DNA from: Aggregicoccus sp. 17bor-14
GTDB taxonomy: Bacteria; Myxococcota; Myxococcia; Myxococcales; Myxococcaceae
Length of the DNA stretch: 64,000 nucleotides
Direction: 5' to 3'
Assembly (NCBI RefSeq): GCF_009659535.1
Contig: NZ_VJZZ01000002.1
Location: 248,001 to 312,000, forward strand
Each line of letters begins with the position of its first letter. The stretch's first letter is position 1. Positions 1-10,906 of the stretch are shown in pieces. The notes beneath the pieces were generated by a model. That model was not told the origin of the DNA, searched no databases, and saw only the letters and a program-made list of their open reading frames with translations. Both the position numbers and the translations under genes were made by a program.

Positions 1-3080
<3,080 letters not shown>

Positions 3081-3103
3081 CGCACACGACTGATCGCTAG
3101 CAC

Positions 3104-3144
3104 ACGCGCCCCGCCGGCCGGCCTTCTGCTCGGCGGGGCGCGTG
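3104..3144 (+). terminator. Perfect 14-bp hairpin after the hybrid kinase gene
   Basis: The arms CACGCGCCCCGCCG (3104-3117) and CGGCGGGGCGCGTG (3131-3144) are perfect inverted repeats around a 13-base loop. No T tract follows. It lies 24 bases after the stop codon of the first kinase and covers a GTG at 3142 that could otherwise be read as the next gene's start, which argues for the later ATG at 3235. Confidence 0.6.
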
Positions 3145-3234
3145 CCTAGCCTCTCTGCCGGCGCGCTCGCCTGCGCCCGGCATCCCGCAGAGCTGCCGAG
3201 ACCTCCCACCTTGGACCTTCGCCGAAGCCCCGCA

Positions 3235-5226
3235 ATGCCCCCTCCCGAGCCCAGTCCCAGCCCCGAGCGCAGCGCTGCTGCCCCGCGGCCCGGCGCGCGT
3301 GCCCGGGCGGCCATCCTCATGGTGGACGACCACCCGTCCAACCTGCTCGCGCTCGAGGCCATCCTCGAGCCGCTGGGCCAGGAGCTGGTCAAGGCCCACA
3401 GCGGCGAGGAGGCGCTCAAGCAGCTGCTGCGCCGCGACTTCGCCGCCATCCTGATGGACGTGCAGATGCCCGGCCTGGACGGCTTCCAGACCGCGGCCCT
3501 CATCAAGCAGCGCGAGCGCACCCGCACCGTCCCCATCCTCTTCCTCACCGCGCTCAGCCGCGACGCGGCCCACGTCTTCAAGGGCTACGCGCACGGCGCG
3601 GTGGACTACCTGCTCAAGCCCTTCGACCCGGAGATCCTCCGCTCCAAGGTCAGCGTCTTCGTGGATCTGTTCCTCAAGGAGCAGCAGATCCAGCGCCAGG
3701 CGGAGCTCTTGCGCCAGCGCGAGCGCGAGGCCCTGGAGCGCGCGAGCGAGCAGCGCTTCCGAGGCCTCATCGACGCCATGCCCCACAACGTGTGGGTGCT
3801 CGCGCCCTCGGGCGAGGTGCAGTACGCGAACCGCGCCTGGCAGGAGTACGCCCAGGTGGGCCCCACCGCGAGCGTGGAGGAGGCGATCGCCACCGTGGTG
3901 CACCCGGACGACCGGGTGCGCGCGCTCGCCCAGTGGAAGGGCGCCCAGCACGCAGTCCCCAAGCCCTTCGAGCTGGAGTGGCGGCTGCGGCGCGCGGACG
4001 GCGTGTACCGCTGGCACCTCGCGCGCGCGGTGCCCCAGAAGGACGAGGAGGGCACCTTCACCGGCTGGCTCGCCACCGCCACGGACATCGACGACAAGAA
4101 GCGCGCCGAGGAGGCGCGCGCCCGCTTCAAGACCACTCTGGACGCGACCCTGGACTTCGTCCTCATGTTCAGCCCGGACACGCTCGCGCTCACCTACGCG
4201 AACGCGGGCGCCGCGCGCCAGCTCGGCTACAGCGTGGAGGAGCTGCTGGGCCAGAGCGTGCTCGGCTTCGAGGCGGAGCGCGACGAGGCCGCCCTGCGCG
4301 CCCTCATCGCGCCGCTGCTCTCCGGGGCGCAGGCGAGCCAGAACTACGCCACCCACTACCGCCGCCGCGATGGGGCCCGGGTGCCGGTGGAGGTGGTGCT
4401 GCAGTACGTGGCCACGGACGGCGGCAGCGGGCGCTGCGTGTCGGTGGCGCGCGACATCACCGAGCACCTGCGCGCCGAGGCCGCGCTGCGCCACGCGAGC
4501 GAGGCGAAGGACGCCTTCCTCGCCGCGGCGTCCCACGAGCTGCGCACCCCGCTCGCCGCGGCGAAGGGGCACGCGCACCTCGCGCTGCTCAAGATGGGCG
4601 CGGACACCGAGACCGGGCCCGGCAAGAGCCTGAAGATCATCAACCGGCAGATCGACCGGATGGCGAAGCTGGTGGAGGACCTGCTGGACATCAGCCGCCT
4701 GCAGGCGGGCCGCCTCAGCCTGGAGCTCGAGCGCTTCGACCTGGGCACCCTGGTGCGCGAGACCTGCGAGCGCATGGCCGTGCTCAGCGGCGAGCACCAC
4801 CTCCAGATCCAGGCCCCCGAGCACCTCGAGGGCGCGTGGGACCGCGGGCGCCTGGACCAGGTGCTGACGAACCTGGTCTCCAACGCCATCCGCTACTCCC
4901 CCGAGGGCGGCACCGTGCTGGTGCAGCTGCAGGAGGAGGAGGGGGGAGACGCCGTGCACCTGTCCGTGAAGGACTCGGGCGTGGGCATCCCCAAGGAGAA
5001 GCAGGCGGTCATCTTCGAGCGCTTCGGGCGCGCCCACGGCAGCCGCTACGGCGGCCTCGGCCTCGGGCTCACCATCACCCAGGGCATCGTCGAGCAGCAC
5101 GGCGGGCGCATCTGGGTGGAGAGCGCGGGCGTGGAGGGCCAGGGCAGCACCTTCCACGTGTTGCTGCCGCGCGAGACCTCCGCCCTGCAGGCGAACGACA
5201 CCGAGCCCCAGGCGCAGCTGAGCTGA
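3235..5226 (+). CDS. REC-PAS-PAS-histidine kinase
   Basis: Soluble sensor kinase of 663 residues from the ATG at 3235. An in-frame GTG at 3142 would add 31 residues of poor composition and lies in a hairpin. An N-terminal receiver domain (about 25-145, phospho-Asp75 in LMDVQMP, conserved Lys in LLKPF) is followed by a short helix, two PAS domains (about 165-290 and 295-415, the first with a PAC-like end), HisKA with [14 protein letters not shown] (His434), and HATPase_c with [10 protein letters not shown] and GGLGLGLTI. There is no signal peptide or membrane span. An N-terminal receiver before PAS domains suggests that an upstream kinase tunes it. No response regulator is adjacent, so the partner is unknown. 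Its stop codon abuts the convergent EamA gene with no bases between. Confidence 0.92.
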   Translation: MPPPEPSPSPERSAAAPRPGARARAAILMVDDHPSNLLALEAILEPLGQELVKAHSGEEALKQLLRRDFAAILMDVQMPGLDGFQTAALIKQRERTRTVPILFLTALSRDAAHVFKGYAHGAVDYLLKPFDPEILRSKVSVFVDLFLKEQQIQRQAELLRQREREALERASEQRFRGLIDAMPHNVWVLAPSGEVQYANRAWQEYAQVGPTASVEEAIATVVHPDDRVRALAQWKGAQHAVPKPFELEWRLRRADGVYRWHLARAVPQKDEEGTFTGWLATATDIDDKKRAEEARARFKTTLDATLDFVLMFSPDTLALTYANAGAARQLGYSVEELLGQSVLGFEAERDEAALRALIAPLLSGAQASQNYATHYRRRDGARVPVEVVLQYVATDGGSGRCVSVARDITEHLRAEAALRHASEAKDAFLAAASHELRTPLAAAKGHAHLALLKMGADTETGPGKSLKIINRQIDRMAKLVEDLLDISRLQAGRLSLELERFDLGTLVRETCERMAVLSGEHHLQIQAPEHLEGAWDRGRLDQVLTNLVSNAIRYSPEGGTVLVQLQEEEGGDAVHLSVKDSGVGIPKEKQAVIFERFGRAHGSRYGGLGLGLTITQGIVEQHGGRIWVESAGVEGQGSTFHVLLPRETSALQANDTEPQAQLS

Positions 5227-6183
5227 CTACCTGCGGGCGGCCGCCGTCGCCGCCCGCACCCGCGCCCGCGTGAGCAGGAGCACCGCGGCGAGGATGATGC
5301 CCATGGCCACCACGGTCCAGGGCCCCAGCCGCTCTCCGGCGAAGAGCACGCCGAGCAGCACGGCGATGGCCGGGTTCACGTACGCGTAGCTCGTGGCGAG
5401 CGCGGGCCGCGCGTTGCGCAGCAGGTAGCCGTACGCGCTGAACGCCACGAGGCTGCCGAACACGACGAGGTAGAGGAAGGAGCCGAGGGCGCGCGGCGTG
5501 GGGGAGAGCGGCCACGGCTCCCGCAGGACGCGCGAGAGCAGCAGCGCCGCCGCGCCGCCGCACAGCATCTGCGCGGCGGTGGCCATGAGCCCAGGCGGCA
5601 GGGGCAGGCGCCGGCTCCACACGCTGCCGAAGGCCCACGCTGCCGGGGCGACGAGCAGGGCGACCGCGCCCAGCGCGCTGCCGCTCAGGCCGCCCCCGGC
5701 GTTGAGCAGCACGATGCCCGCGAAGCCGAGCAGGAGGCCCCAGCGCTCGGCGGTGCCCGGCCACTGGCCCCACAGCCCGCTGAAGAGCGCGGCCCACAGG
5801 GGCATGGAGCCCACCACCACCGCGGCGATGCCCGAGGGCAGGGTCTGCTCGCCCACCGCGACGGCGCCGTTGCCCACGGTGAGCAGGAGGAAGCCGGTGA
5901 GGGCGCTCGCGCCCCACTGCCGCCGGGTGGGCAGGGCGTGGCCGCGCACCTTGAGCGCCATCAGCAGCACGCTGCCGGCGAACAGGAAGCGCAGGCCCGC
6001 CATGGTGAAGGGGGCGAAGGACTCGAGCGCGAAGCGCATCCCCAGGTAGGTGGAGCCCCAGATGACGTAGAGCGCGAGGAGGCACAGCAGCACCAGGCCG
6101 GGGCGCGCGGGCGGCTCGAGGGTGGCCGCAGCGGCGTCGGGCGGGGCAGGGGGCTCGGGGGCGGCGCGGGCGGGGGCGGGCAT
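5227..6183 (-). CDS. EamA/DMT-family membrane transporter
   Basis: A protein of about 318 residues from the ATG at 6183; an in-frame start at 6216 would add 11 residues. A Pro/Ala-rich N-terminus of about 35 residues is followed by about ten hydrophobic segments arranged as two EamA repeats. The first begins with the family-typical LYVIWGSTYLGMRFALES. The second repeat contains PAWAFGSVWSRRLPLP and ends with AVLLGVLFAGERLGPWTV, also typical of the drug/metabolite transporter superfamily. Substrates in this family are diverse (metabolites, amino acids, drugs) and cannot be predicted here. The gene is alone: convergent with the kinase on its left and divergent from hrcA on its right. Confidence 0.88.
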   Translation of the reverse strand: MPAPARAAPEPPAPPDAAAATLEPPARPGLVLLCLLALYVIWGSTYLGMRFALESFAPFTMAGLRFLFAGSVLLMALKVRGHALPTRRQWGASALTGFLLLTVGNGAVAVGEQTLPSGIAAVVVGSMPLWAALFSGLWGQWPGTAERWGLLLGFAGIVLLNAGGGLSGSALGAVALLVAPAAWAFGSVWSRRLPLPPGLMATAAQMLCGGAAALLLSRVLREPWPLSPTPRALGSFLYLVVFGSLVAFSAYGYLLRNARPALATSYAYVNPAIAVLLGVLFAGERLGPWTVVAMGIILAAVLLLTRARVRAATAAARR

Positions 6184-6347
6184 GGTTGGCGCCAGCGTGT
6201 ACCGCACCGCGCCCACGCGCTGCGATCCGCTTCGTGCGGTTGTATGGCCCGCCCCGGGCGAAATGGCCCTTTCCCCTGCCTGCCTGCCCGCCTGTCCGGC
6301 GCGGGGGATTGAACGGACGGGGGGACCTTCTTAAGCTTCTGACATCC

Positions 6348-6381
6348 CTGGCGCTTTTCACGCGCGCCGCGCGGGCGCCAG
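6348..6381 (+). promoter_or_regulatory. Inverted repeat upstream of hrcA
   Basis: CTGGCGC (6348-6354) and GCGCCAG (6375-6381) form a 7-bp inverted repeat 21 bases before the hrcA start. The usual HrcA operator, CIRCE (TTAGCACTC-N9-GAGTGCTAA), is not present here. The repeat could be an operator or a leader hairpin; only the symmetry is seen. Confidence 0.3.
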
Positions 6382-6402
6382 GCAAGGGAGTGTGAGCTCG
6401 GG

Positions 6403-7455
6403 ATGTCGCCGGAAGAGCTGGGCCTGGGTGAGCGGGAGCGCGAGGTGCTGCGCGCGGTCGTCCAGGAGTACATCGCCACGGGCGGCCCCGTGGGCAGCCA
6501 GCAGCTCACCCGCCGGGCCGAGTTCGACGTGTCCTCGGCCACGATGCGCAACGTGCTCGCGGACCTGGAGGCGCTCGGCTACCTGGAGAAGCCGCACACC
6601 AGCGCGGGCCGCGTGCCCACCGACCGCGGCTACCGCTTCTACGTGGACACGCTGGTGCGGCTGAAGGACCCGGGGCCGCGCGAGCGCGAGCTCATCGAGC
6701 AGGGCATCGCGCAGGAGGCCGGGGTGGGAGAGACCCTGCAGGAGGCCTCGAAGATCCTGCACTCGCTCACCCGCCACGCGGGCGTGGTGCTCACCCCGCG
6801 CGCGGCGGCCACGCTGCTGCAGCGGCTCGAGTTCGTGCGCCTGCGCGAGAACCGCGTCCTCGCGGTGCTGGTGGGCGCGGGCGGGCAGGTGCAGAACAAG
6901 GTGCTCACGGTGGACTTCGCGCTGAGTGCGGACGAGCTGGTGCGCGCCTCCAACTACCTGAGCGAGCTCTTGCGCGAAGTCCCGCTGGAGCGCGCGCACG
7001 AGCGCATCCGCACGGAGATGGAGCAGGAGCAGGCGCTCTACAACGCGCTCACCGCGAAGGCGCTGAAGCTGGGCGTGGCGGCAACCGAGGCGAGCAGCGA
7101 GGGCAGCGCGCAGCAGGAGGAGCGGGTGCTCATCGAGGGCACGGGCTCGTTCCTGGAGAGCCCGGAGTTCGCGGACGTGGAGCGCATGCGCGCGCTGTTC
7201 CGGGCGCTGGGCGAGAAGCACAAGCTGCTCGCGCTGCTGGACCGGGTGCAGCGCGCGAAGGAGATGCAGATCTTCATCGGCACGGAGAGCGAGTTCTCCA
7301 GCGCGCCGGACGTGACGGTCATCGCGAGCCCCTACGGCACGCGCGACACGGTGCTGGGCACGGTGGGCGTCATCGGCCCCACCCGCATGAACTACCAGCG
7401 CATCATCCCGCTGGTGAACTTCACCGCGCAGGTGCTGGGCCGGGTGCTCGAGTAG
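6403..7455 (+). CDS. hrcA: Heat-inducible transcription repressor HrcA
   Basis: The protein of 350 residues is close to the usual HrcA length. The N-terminal winged helix includes VLRAVVQEYIATGGPVGSQQ and the typical EKPHTSAGRVPTDRGYRFYV segment (about residues 60-82). It is followed by the GAF-like and inserted dimerization domains, ending with IGPTRMNYQRIIPLVNF. HrcA normally represses groE and dnaK operons by binding CIRCE and needs GroEL for activity. Here it is not next to grpE-dnaK, which lie 32 kb away, and no CIRCE sequence was found at hrcA or at grpE. Its targets are therefore probably elsewhere. A GTG-like region precedes the ATG at 6403, and a GGGAG-like ribosome site lies just upstream. 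Confidence 0.95.
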   Translation: MSPEELGLGEREREVLRAVVQEYIATGGPVGSQQLTRRAEFDVSSATMRNVLADLEALGYLEKPHTSAGRVPTDRGYRFYVDTLVRLKDPGPRERELIEQGIAQEAGVGETLQEASKILHSLTRHAGVVLTPRAAATLLQRLEFVRLRENRVLAVLVGAGGQVQNKVLTVDFALSADELVRASNYLSELLREVPLERAHERIRTEMEQEQALYNALTAKALKLGVAATEASSEGSAQQEERVLIEGTGSFLESPEFADVERMRALFRALGEKHKLLALLDRVQRAKEMQIFIGTESEFSSAPDVTVIASPYGTRDTVLGTVGVIGPTRMNYQRIIPLVNFTAQVLGRVLE

Positions 7456-7479
7456 CGCCCGCTGCGCTACACTCGGCGC

Positions 7480-7704
7480 ATGTCGTTCTTCTGGTACCTG
7501 ATGGTGACGCTGTTCGGCGCGCTCGGCGCGCTCTGTCTGCTGCGCGTGCTCGAGCGGCTGGCCTTCGGCGGCGGCAGTGGCGCGCTCAGCATGCAGGCCG
7601 GAATGGGAATCGGCTTCCTCCTGCTCGCCCACAAGAGCCTGCGCAAGGCGCAGACGCTGCGCCGTCCGGCGAGCCCGCGCGCCGCGCCGCTCCCGCGCGA
7701 GTAG
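7480..7704 (+). CDS. Small two-span membrane protein
   Basis: Seventy-four residues starting MSFFWYLMVTLFGALGALCLL, with one clear N-terminal membrane span, a second hydrophobic stretch (about 38-50, AGMGIGFLLLAHKSL) and a basic Arg/Pro-rich tail. It begins 24 bases after hrcA and may be cotranscribed. A TACACT hexamer ends only 6 bases before the ATG and there is no Shine-Dalgarno sequence, so a leaderless transcript is also possible. I do not recognise a family. Its strong hydrophobic pattern and tight spacing support a real gene. The stop lies four bases from the convergent Rid gene. Confidence 0.6.
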   Translation: MSFFWYLMVTLFGALGALCLLRVLERLAFGGGSGALSMQAGMGIGFLLLAHKSLRKAQTLRRPASPRAAPLPRE

Positions 7705-7708
7705 GGTG

Positions 7709-8218
7709 CTAGGGCTTCGGCTGCGCGGGCGGCTCCGGGATGGAGGAGCGCGCGGTCTTGCCCGAGCCGATGACTGCCTCGGCGCGCAGCTCCATCGGAG
7801 CCTCCTTGGAGAAGAGCGCGGGCGTCGCCACCGCCGTCCACGCCGGGTAGTTCTTCTTGAAGAACTCGCGGTGCACGCGCAGCACCGGCTCCACGCGCTT
7901 GTCGAACTCGGCCTGGTCTTTCGCCACGTGGAAGCTGGTGAGCTCCACCACGTCGTCCAGCGTCGCGCCCGCGGCCTCGAGGTGGCGCTTGAGCTGCTCG
8001 AAGGCCCAGCGGATCTTCGCCTCCTCCGTGTCCCCCACGGCGGCGGGGATGCCGGAGATGATGACCCGGTTCCCCACCTTGAGCACCGGCGTGTAGTGGA
8101 GCCGGTGGTACGAGCCCTCCCAGCCCTTGGGCGCGAGGTGCTCGCGCGTGACCTTGGGGGCCTGTGCGAGCGCGGCGGTGGAGAGGAGCAGGACGAGGGA
8201 AGCAGCGGTTGCGTGCAT
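7709..8218 (-). CDS. Secreted Rid-family (YjgF/YER057c/UK114) protein
   Basis: From the ATG at 8218 the protein has 169 residues and a Sec signal peptide (MHATAASLVLLLSTAALAQA) with a likely cleavage after Ala-Gln-Ala or nearby. The mature part is one Rid domain: VGNRVIISGIPAA, IRWAFEQLKRHLEAAGATLDDVV and a final YPAWTAVATPAL...MELRAEAVI. RidA enzymes deaminate reactive imines and enamines with an Arg in the position that here reads Trp (YPAW instead of YPAR). This substitution is typical of Rid subgroups that lack RidA activity, so the reaction is unknown. Export to the periplasm is also unusual for RidA itself. A C-terminal Pro-rich tail follows the domain. Confidence 0.82.
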   Translation of the reverse strand: MHATAASLVLLLSTAALAQAPKVTREHLAPKGWEGSYHRLHYTPVLKVGNRVIISGIPAAVGDTEEAKIRWAFEQLKRHLEAAGATLDDVVELTSFHVAKDQAEFDKRVEPVLRVHREFFKKNYPAWTAVATPALFSKEAPMELRAEAVIGSGKTARSSIPEPPAQPKP

Positions 8219-8315
8219 GGGGGCCTCCGAGGGGTGTGCAAGCCCAGAAGCCCACACTGCGCCCCGCATTCCCGAAGAGGCACTGTGCCTGCGGACAGCG
8301 TTCGTGCGCGGACGC

Positions 8316-9305
8316 CTAGTGCCGCTCGGGGGCGTACACGCGCAGGGCGCCCGGCTGCACCTCGAAGCGCATGGGCGTCTGGCCCACCAGCTCGCCGTCC
8401 GCGTTCACGTCCTGCACGGGCTCCGCGCTGAGCTCGAGCCCGCGCGTGCGCAGCGTCACCACCTGCGGGTGCTCCACGTGCTCGCCCTTCTTGAGCTTCA
8501 GGGCGATGCTCGCGAGCGTGCCCAGGTCGCGCAGGTGCCCGAGGCCGGTGTCCTCCTGCCCGGCCTCGCACGCGGGCGACACCACCGCGTACACGTCGAG
8601 CCGCCGGTCATCGAGCGTGCCGTCCGGGCTCACCACGTTGCCCGCCCCGTGGTAGCGGCCGTTGCCCACCACCAGCTGCAGCACCTCGGAGTCCAGCGTC
8701 TCGCCCTCCACGGTGCGCAGCCGCACGCGGAAGGCCTCGTGGCCCCAGGCCTCGGCGGCCGCCGCCACGGGGTAGGCGAGCTTGCCCGCCTTCTGCTTCA
8801 GCTCCTTCGTCAGCCGCTTCGCGATCGCGCTGGCGAGCCCGAGGCTCGCGGCGTTCAGGAAGGGGCGTCCGTTGGCGAGCCCCACGTCCACCTTCACCGT
8901 GAAGCCGCGCGCGATGGCGTCGCACGCGGCCTCCAGCGTGGGGGCGAGCCCCAGGTTGCGCGCGAAGTCGTTCGCGGTGCCCAGGGGCAGCACGCCGAGC
9001 ACCGCGTCGCGCCCCACCAGCCGCGCCGCGGCGCAGGACAGGGTGCCGTCCCCGCCGCCCACCAGCACCCGGCGCGCCCCGGCCGCGAGCGCCGCGTCCA
9101 CCAGCTTCGGCAGGCGCTGGGGCCGCGTCACGGCGAGCGCCTCGGTGAGCGCCACCCCGCGCTCGGCGAGCAGCGCCTGCGCCTGCTCGAAGGCCTCGCG
9201 GCCCGAGCGCGAGCGGGTGTTCACCAGCAGCACCGCGGGGCCCGCCTCGAGGAGCGGGGACTCCTGACGCGGGGGGTGAGAGAGCGCGGCCTCGGACTCG
9301 GTCAC
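8316..9305 (-). CDS. Diacylglycerol-kinase-family lipid kinase (YegS/BmrU-like)
   Basis: The protein has 329 residues. The N-terminal DAGK catalytic domain begins near residue 24 with AVLLVNTRSRSGREAF, has the nucleotide-binding GGGDGTLSCAAARLVG, and the substrate-loop motif VLPLGTANDFARNLGL. A C-terminal all-beta domain contains NGRYHGAGNVVSPDGTLDDR and the closing DGELVGQTPMRFEV. These are hallmarks of the YegS/BmrU/DgkB group, which phosphorylates lipid alcohols on the cytoplasmic face of the membrane. The exact lipid substrate cannot be read from sequence. The gene ends 98 bases before the Rid gene on the same strand. Confidence 0.9.
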   Translation of the reverse strand: MTESEAALSHPPRQESPLLEAGPAVLLVNTRSRSGREAFEQAQALLAERGVALTEALAVTRPQRLPKLVDAALAAGARRVLVGGGDGTLSCAAARLVGRDAVLGVLPLGTANDFARNLGLAPTLEAACDAIARGFTVKVDVGLANGRPFLNAASLGLASAIAKRLTKELKQKAGKLAYPVAAAAEAWGHEAFRVRLRTVEGETLDSEVLQLVVGNGRYHGAGNVVSPDGTLDDRRLDVYAVVSPACEAGQEDTGLGHLRDLGTLASIALKLKKGEHVEHPQVVTLRTRGLELSAEPVQDVNADGELVGQTPMRFEVQPGALRVYAPERH

Positions 9306-9420
9306 GGACTTCCTCCTCTTTGGGCGGCCCAGGAGGCGGGCGGCCCAGGGGGCAGGCTGCCCCGAGGACCAAGGTGCGCACCGAGGGGCCCGTGCGTGAG
9401 CGGTCGGCGGGCGGGACGCC

Positions 9421-9436
9421 TGTACGCCCGCTCGCT
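9421..9436 (+). repeat. 16-base dispersed repeat, copy 1
   Basis: TGTACGCCCGCTCGCT occurs here and again, identical, at 19653-19668. This copy overlaps the last bases of the EF-hand gene and lies upstream of the lipid kinase gene. Both copies lie at gene borders. No function is known to me. Confidence 0.4.
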
Positions 9437-10322
9437 ACGGAGCGGAGGGCGTGCCGTCCCGCTCCGCGTCCTTCCCTTCGATGATGCGCTGCTGCAGCGC
9501 CTTTCGCAGGGGCAGCGCCTCCGCGACGCTCAGCCGGCCGTCCCCGTCCGTGTCGTACTGGGCCACGAGCTGCGCGCGGCGCGCCTGGGCCGCCGCCACG
9601 CGGTCCGCGCGCAGCTGGGCGCGCTCCGCGTCGTCGAGCTGGCCGTTGCCGTTTGCGTCGTACTTGGCGAGCAGCGCCGCGCGCAGCTCGGCCCAGCGCT
9701 GGCGGGCGGCCTCGCGCGCCGCCGCGCGCTCCGCGTCGTCGAGCTGCCCGTCATGGTTCGCATCGAAGTGCTCGAGGCGCTGCGCGTGCAGGCGCTCGCA
9801 GCGCGCCTCCATCGCATCCACCAGCGAGGCGCGCTCCTCGGCGTCGAGGCTGTGGCTGCCGTCCTCGTCGAAGGCCCAGCGCACGCGCCAGAAGGCCCAC
9901 GCCCGGGCGCGCGTGCCCAGCGCCCAGCGGCGCGGACGCAGGCCGTCCTCCACGAGGTCCGCGCGCAGCGCCCGCAGCTCCGCGCGGTCCAGGTGCCCGT
10001 CGCCGTTCGCGTCGTACTTCGCCAGCACCTGCTGGCGGCGCGCCTGGAAGTCGCACGGGCTGCCATCGTCCGTGGCGTCGCCCGTGGACATCGCCACGTC
10101 CTCGTCCGCGAGCGCACCCACGGACGTGTCGTCCGCGGCCACCACCGCGTCCGCGCCGATGTCCCCCGTCTCCTGGGAGGCCTGGAGGTACGCGCTCGCC
10201 TCGTCCACGGCGAGCGAGGCGTCGTCGTCCGCGCCGCGGCCACAGCCGGCGAGCGCGAGGGGCACGAGGGCACACAGCAGGATGCGGGGGAGTGGCAGGC
10301 GGTGGGAGAGAGGGTGGCTCAT
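9435..10322 (-). CDS. EF-hand lipoprotein with five calcium-binding motifs
   Basis: From the ATG at 10322 the protein has 295 residues. A lipoprotein signal peptide ends in a LALAGC lipobox, followed by an acidic linker. At least five EF-hand-like loops are visible, in order: YDANGDGHLDRAE, FDEDGSHSLDAEE, FDANHDGQLDDAE, YDANGNGQLDDAE and YDTDGDGRLSVAE. They have D-x-[DN]-x-[DNS]-G spacing and a Glu or Asp at position 12. Between them are Arg/Ala-rich helices (for example ERAAAREAARQRWAELRAALL). It is probably anchored in the outer membrane or at the cell surface and binds Ca2+. A longer frame extends upstream of 10322, but the signal peptide fixes the start. It is divergent from the histone-like gene. 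Confidence 0.86.
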   Translation of the reverse strand: MSHPLSHRLPLPRILLCALVPLALAGCGRGADDDASLAVDEASAYLQASQETGDIGADAVVAADDTSVGALADEDVAMSTGDATDDGSPCDFQARRQQVLAKYDANGDGHLDRAELRALRADLVEDGLRPRRWALGTRARAWAFWRVRWAFDEDGSHSLDAEERASLVDAMEARCERLHAQRLEHFDANHDGQLDDAERAAAREAARQRWAELRAALLAKYDANGNGQLDDAERAQLRADRVAAAQARRAQLVAQYDTDGDGRLSVAEALPLRKALQQRIIEGKDAERDGTPSAP

Positions 10323-10478
10323 GTAGGTGTGTCTCCAGTCGGCAGCGTGAGGCGTTTCCGGCCCTGGCGCCCTCAACCCCCCTGCGCGCGAAAAGTTGCG
10401 GTGACCCCCTGCTCGCGCAGCGCGCGGCTGCACGAAAGCGGCAAATGCAGAAGGTGGGGACTTCCGCATGGCAGCCCG

Positions 10479-10548
10479 GCTGCACACCTTTGGTGCAGCA
10501 CGCGATGTCCACGGTGCGACGTTGCAGCCACTTGCAACGCAGTGTCGC
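10479..10548 (+). promoter_or_regulatory. Structured leader upstream of the histone-like gene
   Basis: Two hairpins are stacked in the 106 bases before the ATG at 10585. The first is GCTGCAC (10479-10485) with GTGCAGC (10493-10499). The second is CGTTGCA (10520-10526) with TGCAACG (10533-10539), extended by GCGAC (10516-10520) with GTCGC (10544-10548) across a 4-base bulge. A sigma-54-like GG-N10-GC pattern (10470-10483) overlaps the first. They may be operators or RNA structure. The repeats are seen; the role is inference. Confidence 0.4.
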
Positions 10549-10584
10549 CACGCAGGGCGTCGCTTCTCAACGGAGGAAGCACGC

Positions 10585-10863
10585 ATGGCTGCTCGAAAGA
10601 CCTCTCGCAAGTCCACCGCGAAGCGCAGCACCGGTACCCGCAGCAAGCGCTCCGGCGGGGCCAAGCGCCGCACCGGTGGCACCGCGGCGAAGCGCGCCAC
10701 GGCCAAGCGCAGCACCGCGAAGCGCGGCACGGCCCGCAAGAGCGCGAGCCGCGGCAAGCGCACCGCGAAGCGCAGCACCGCCGGCAAGCGCGTCACCGCG
10801 CGCAAGCCGGGCGCCCGCCGCACGGCCGCCAAGCGCACCAGCACCAGGCGCGCCCGCCGCTAG
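10585..10863 (+). CDS. Arg/Lys-rich histone H1-like DNA-binding protein
   Basis: The protein has 92 residues from the ATG at 10585, with GGAGG eight bases upstream. An earlier in-frame ATG at 10468 would add 39 residues that lie over leader hairpins. Nearly the whole protein is Arg, Lys, Ala, Thr and Ser in short irregular repeats (STAKRSTGTRSKRSG, ATAKRSTAKRGTARK). There are no acidic residues in the main part and no predicted fold. Such H1-like proteins bind DNA non-specifically and compact the nucleoid; myxobacteria have several. Within this window two other proteins carry Lys/Ala/Pro tails of the same style. The gene is followed by a strong hairpin shared with the convergent HAD gene. Confidence 0.8.
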   Translation: MAARKTSRKSTAKRSTGTRSKRSGGAKRRTGGTAAKRATAKRSTAKRGTARKSASRGKRTAKRSTAGKRVTARKPGARRTAAKRTSTRRARR

Positions 10864-10880
10864 AGGCAGGGGAGCCGGGG

Positions 10881-10906
10881 GCGCTCGCGGGCTCTAGCGC
10901 GAGCGC
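10881..10906. terminator. Bidirectional hairpin between convergent genes
   Basis: GCGCTCGCG (10881-10889) and CGCGAGCGC (10898-10906) pair perfectly over nine bases. The 8-base loop contains the stop codon of the HAD gene (10894-10896). There is no T tract on either strand. Its position between convergent genes suggests a shared terminator or a barrier to read-through. Confidence 0.55.

Noticed and set aside
3142-3234. GTG at 3142 as the start of the REC-PAS kinase
   Set aside because: It lies inside a perfect terminator-like hairpin, and the added residues have no receiver-domain character; the ATG at 3235 is a better choice.
3097-5157. 686-codon open frame on the minus strand opposite the REC-PAS kinase
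   Set aside because: It is low-complexity (Ala, Leu, Arg, Val, Gly) without family motifs, while the plus strand codes for a complete kinase.
6358-8571. 737-codon open frame on the minus strand over hrcA and the Rid gene
   Set aside because: It spans several real genes on both strands and has no domain.
10468-10584. Start of the histone-like protein at 10468
   Set aside because: The 39 extra residues are unlike the basic repeats and lie over two hairpins, whereas the ATG at 10585 has GGAGG at the right distance.
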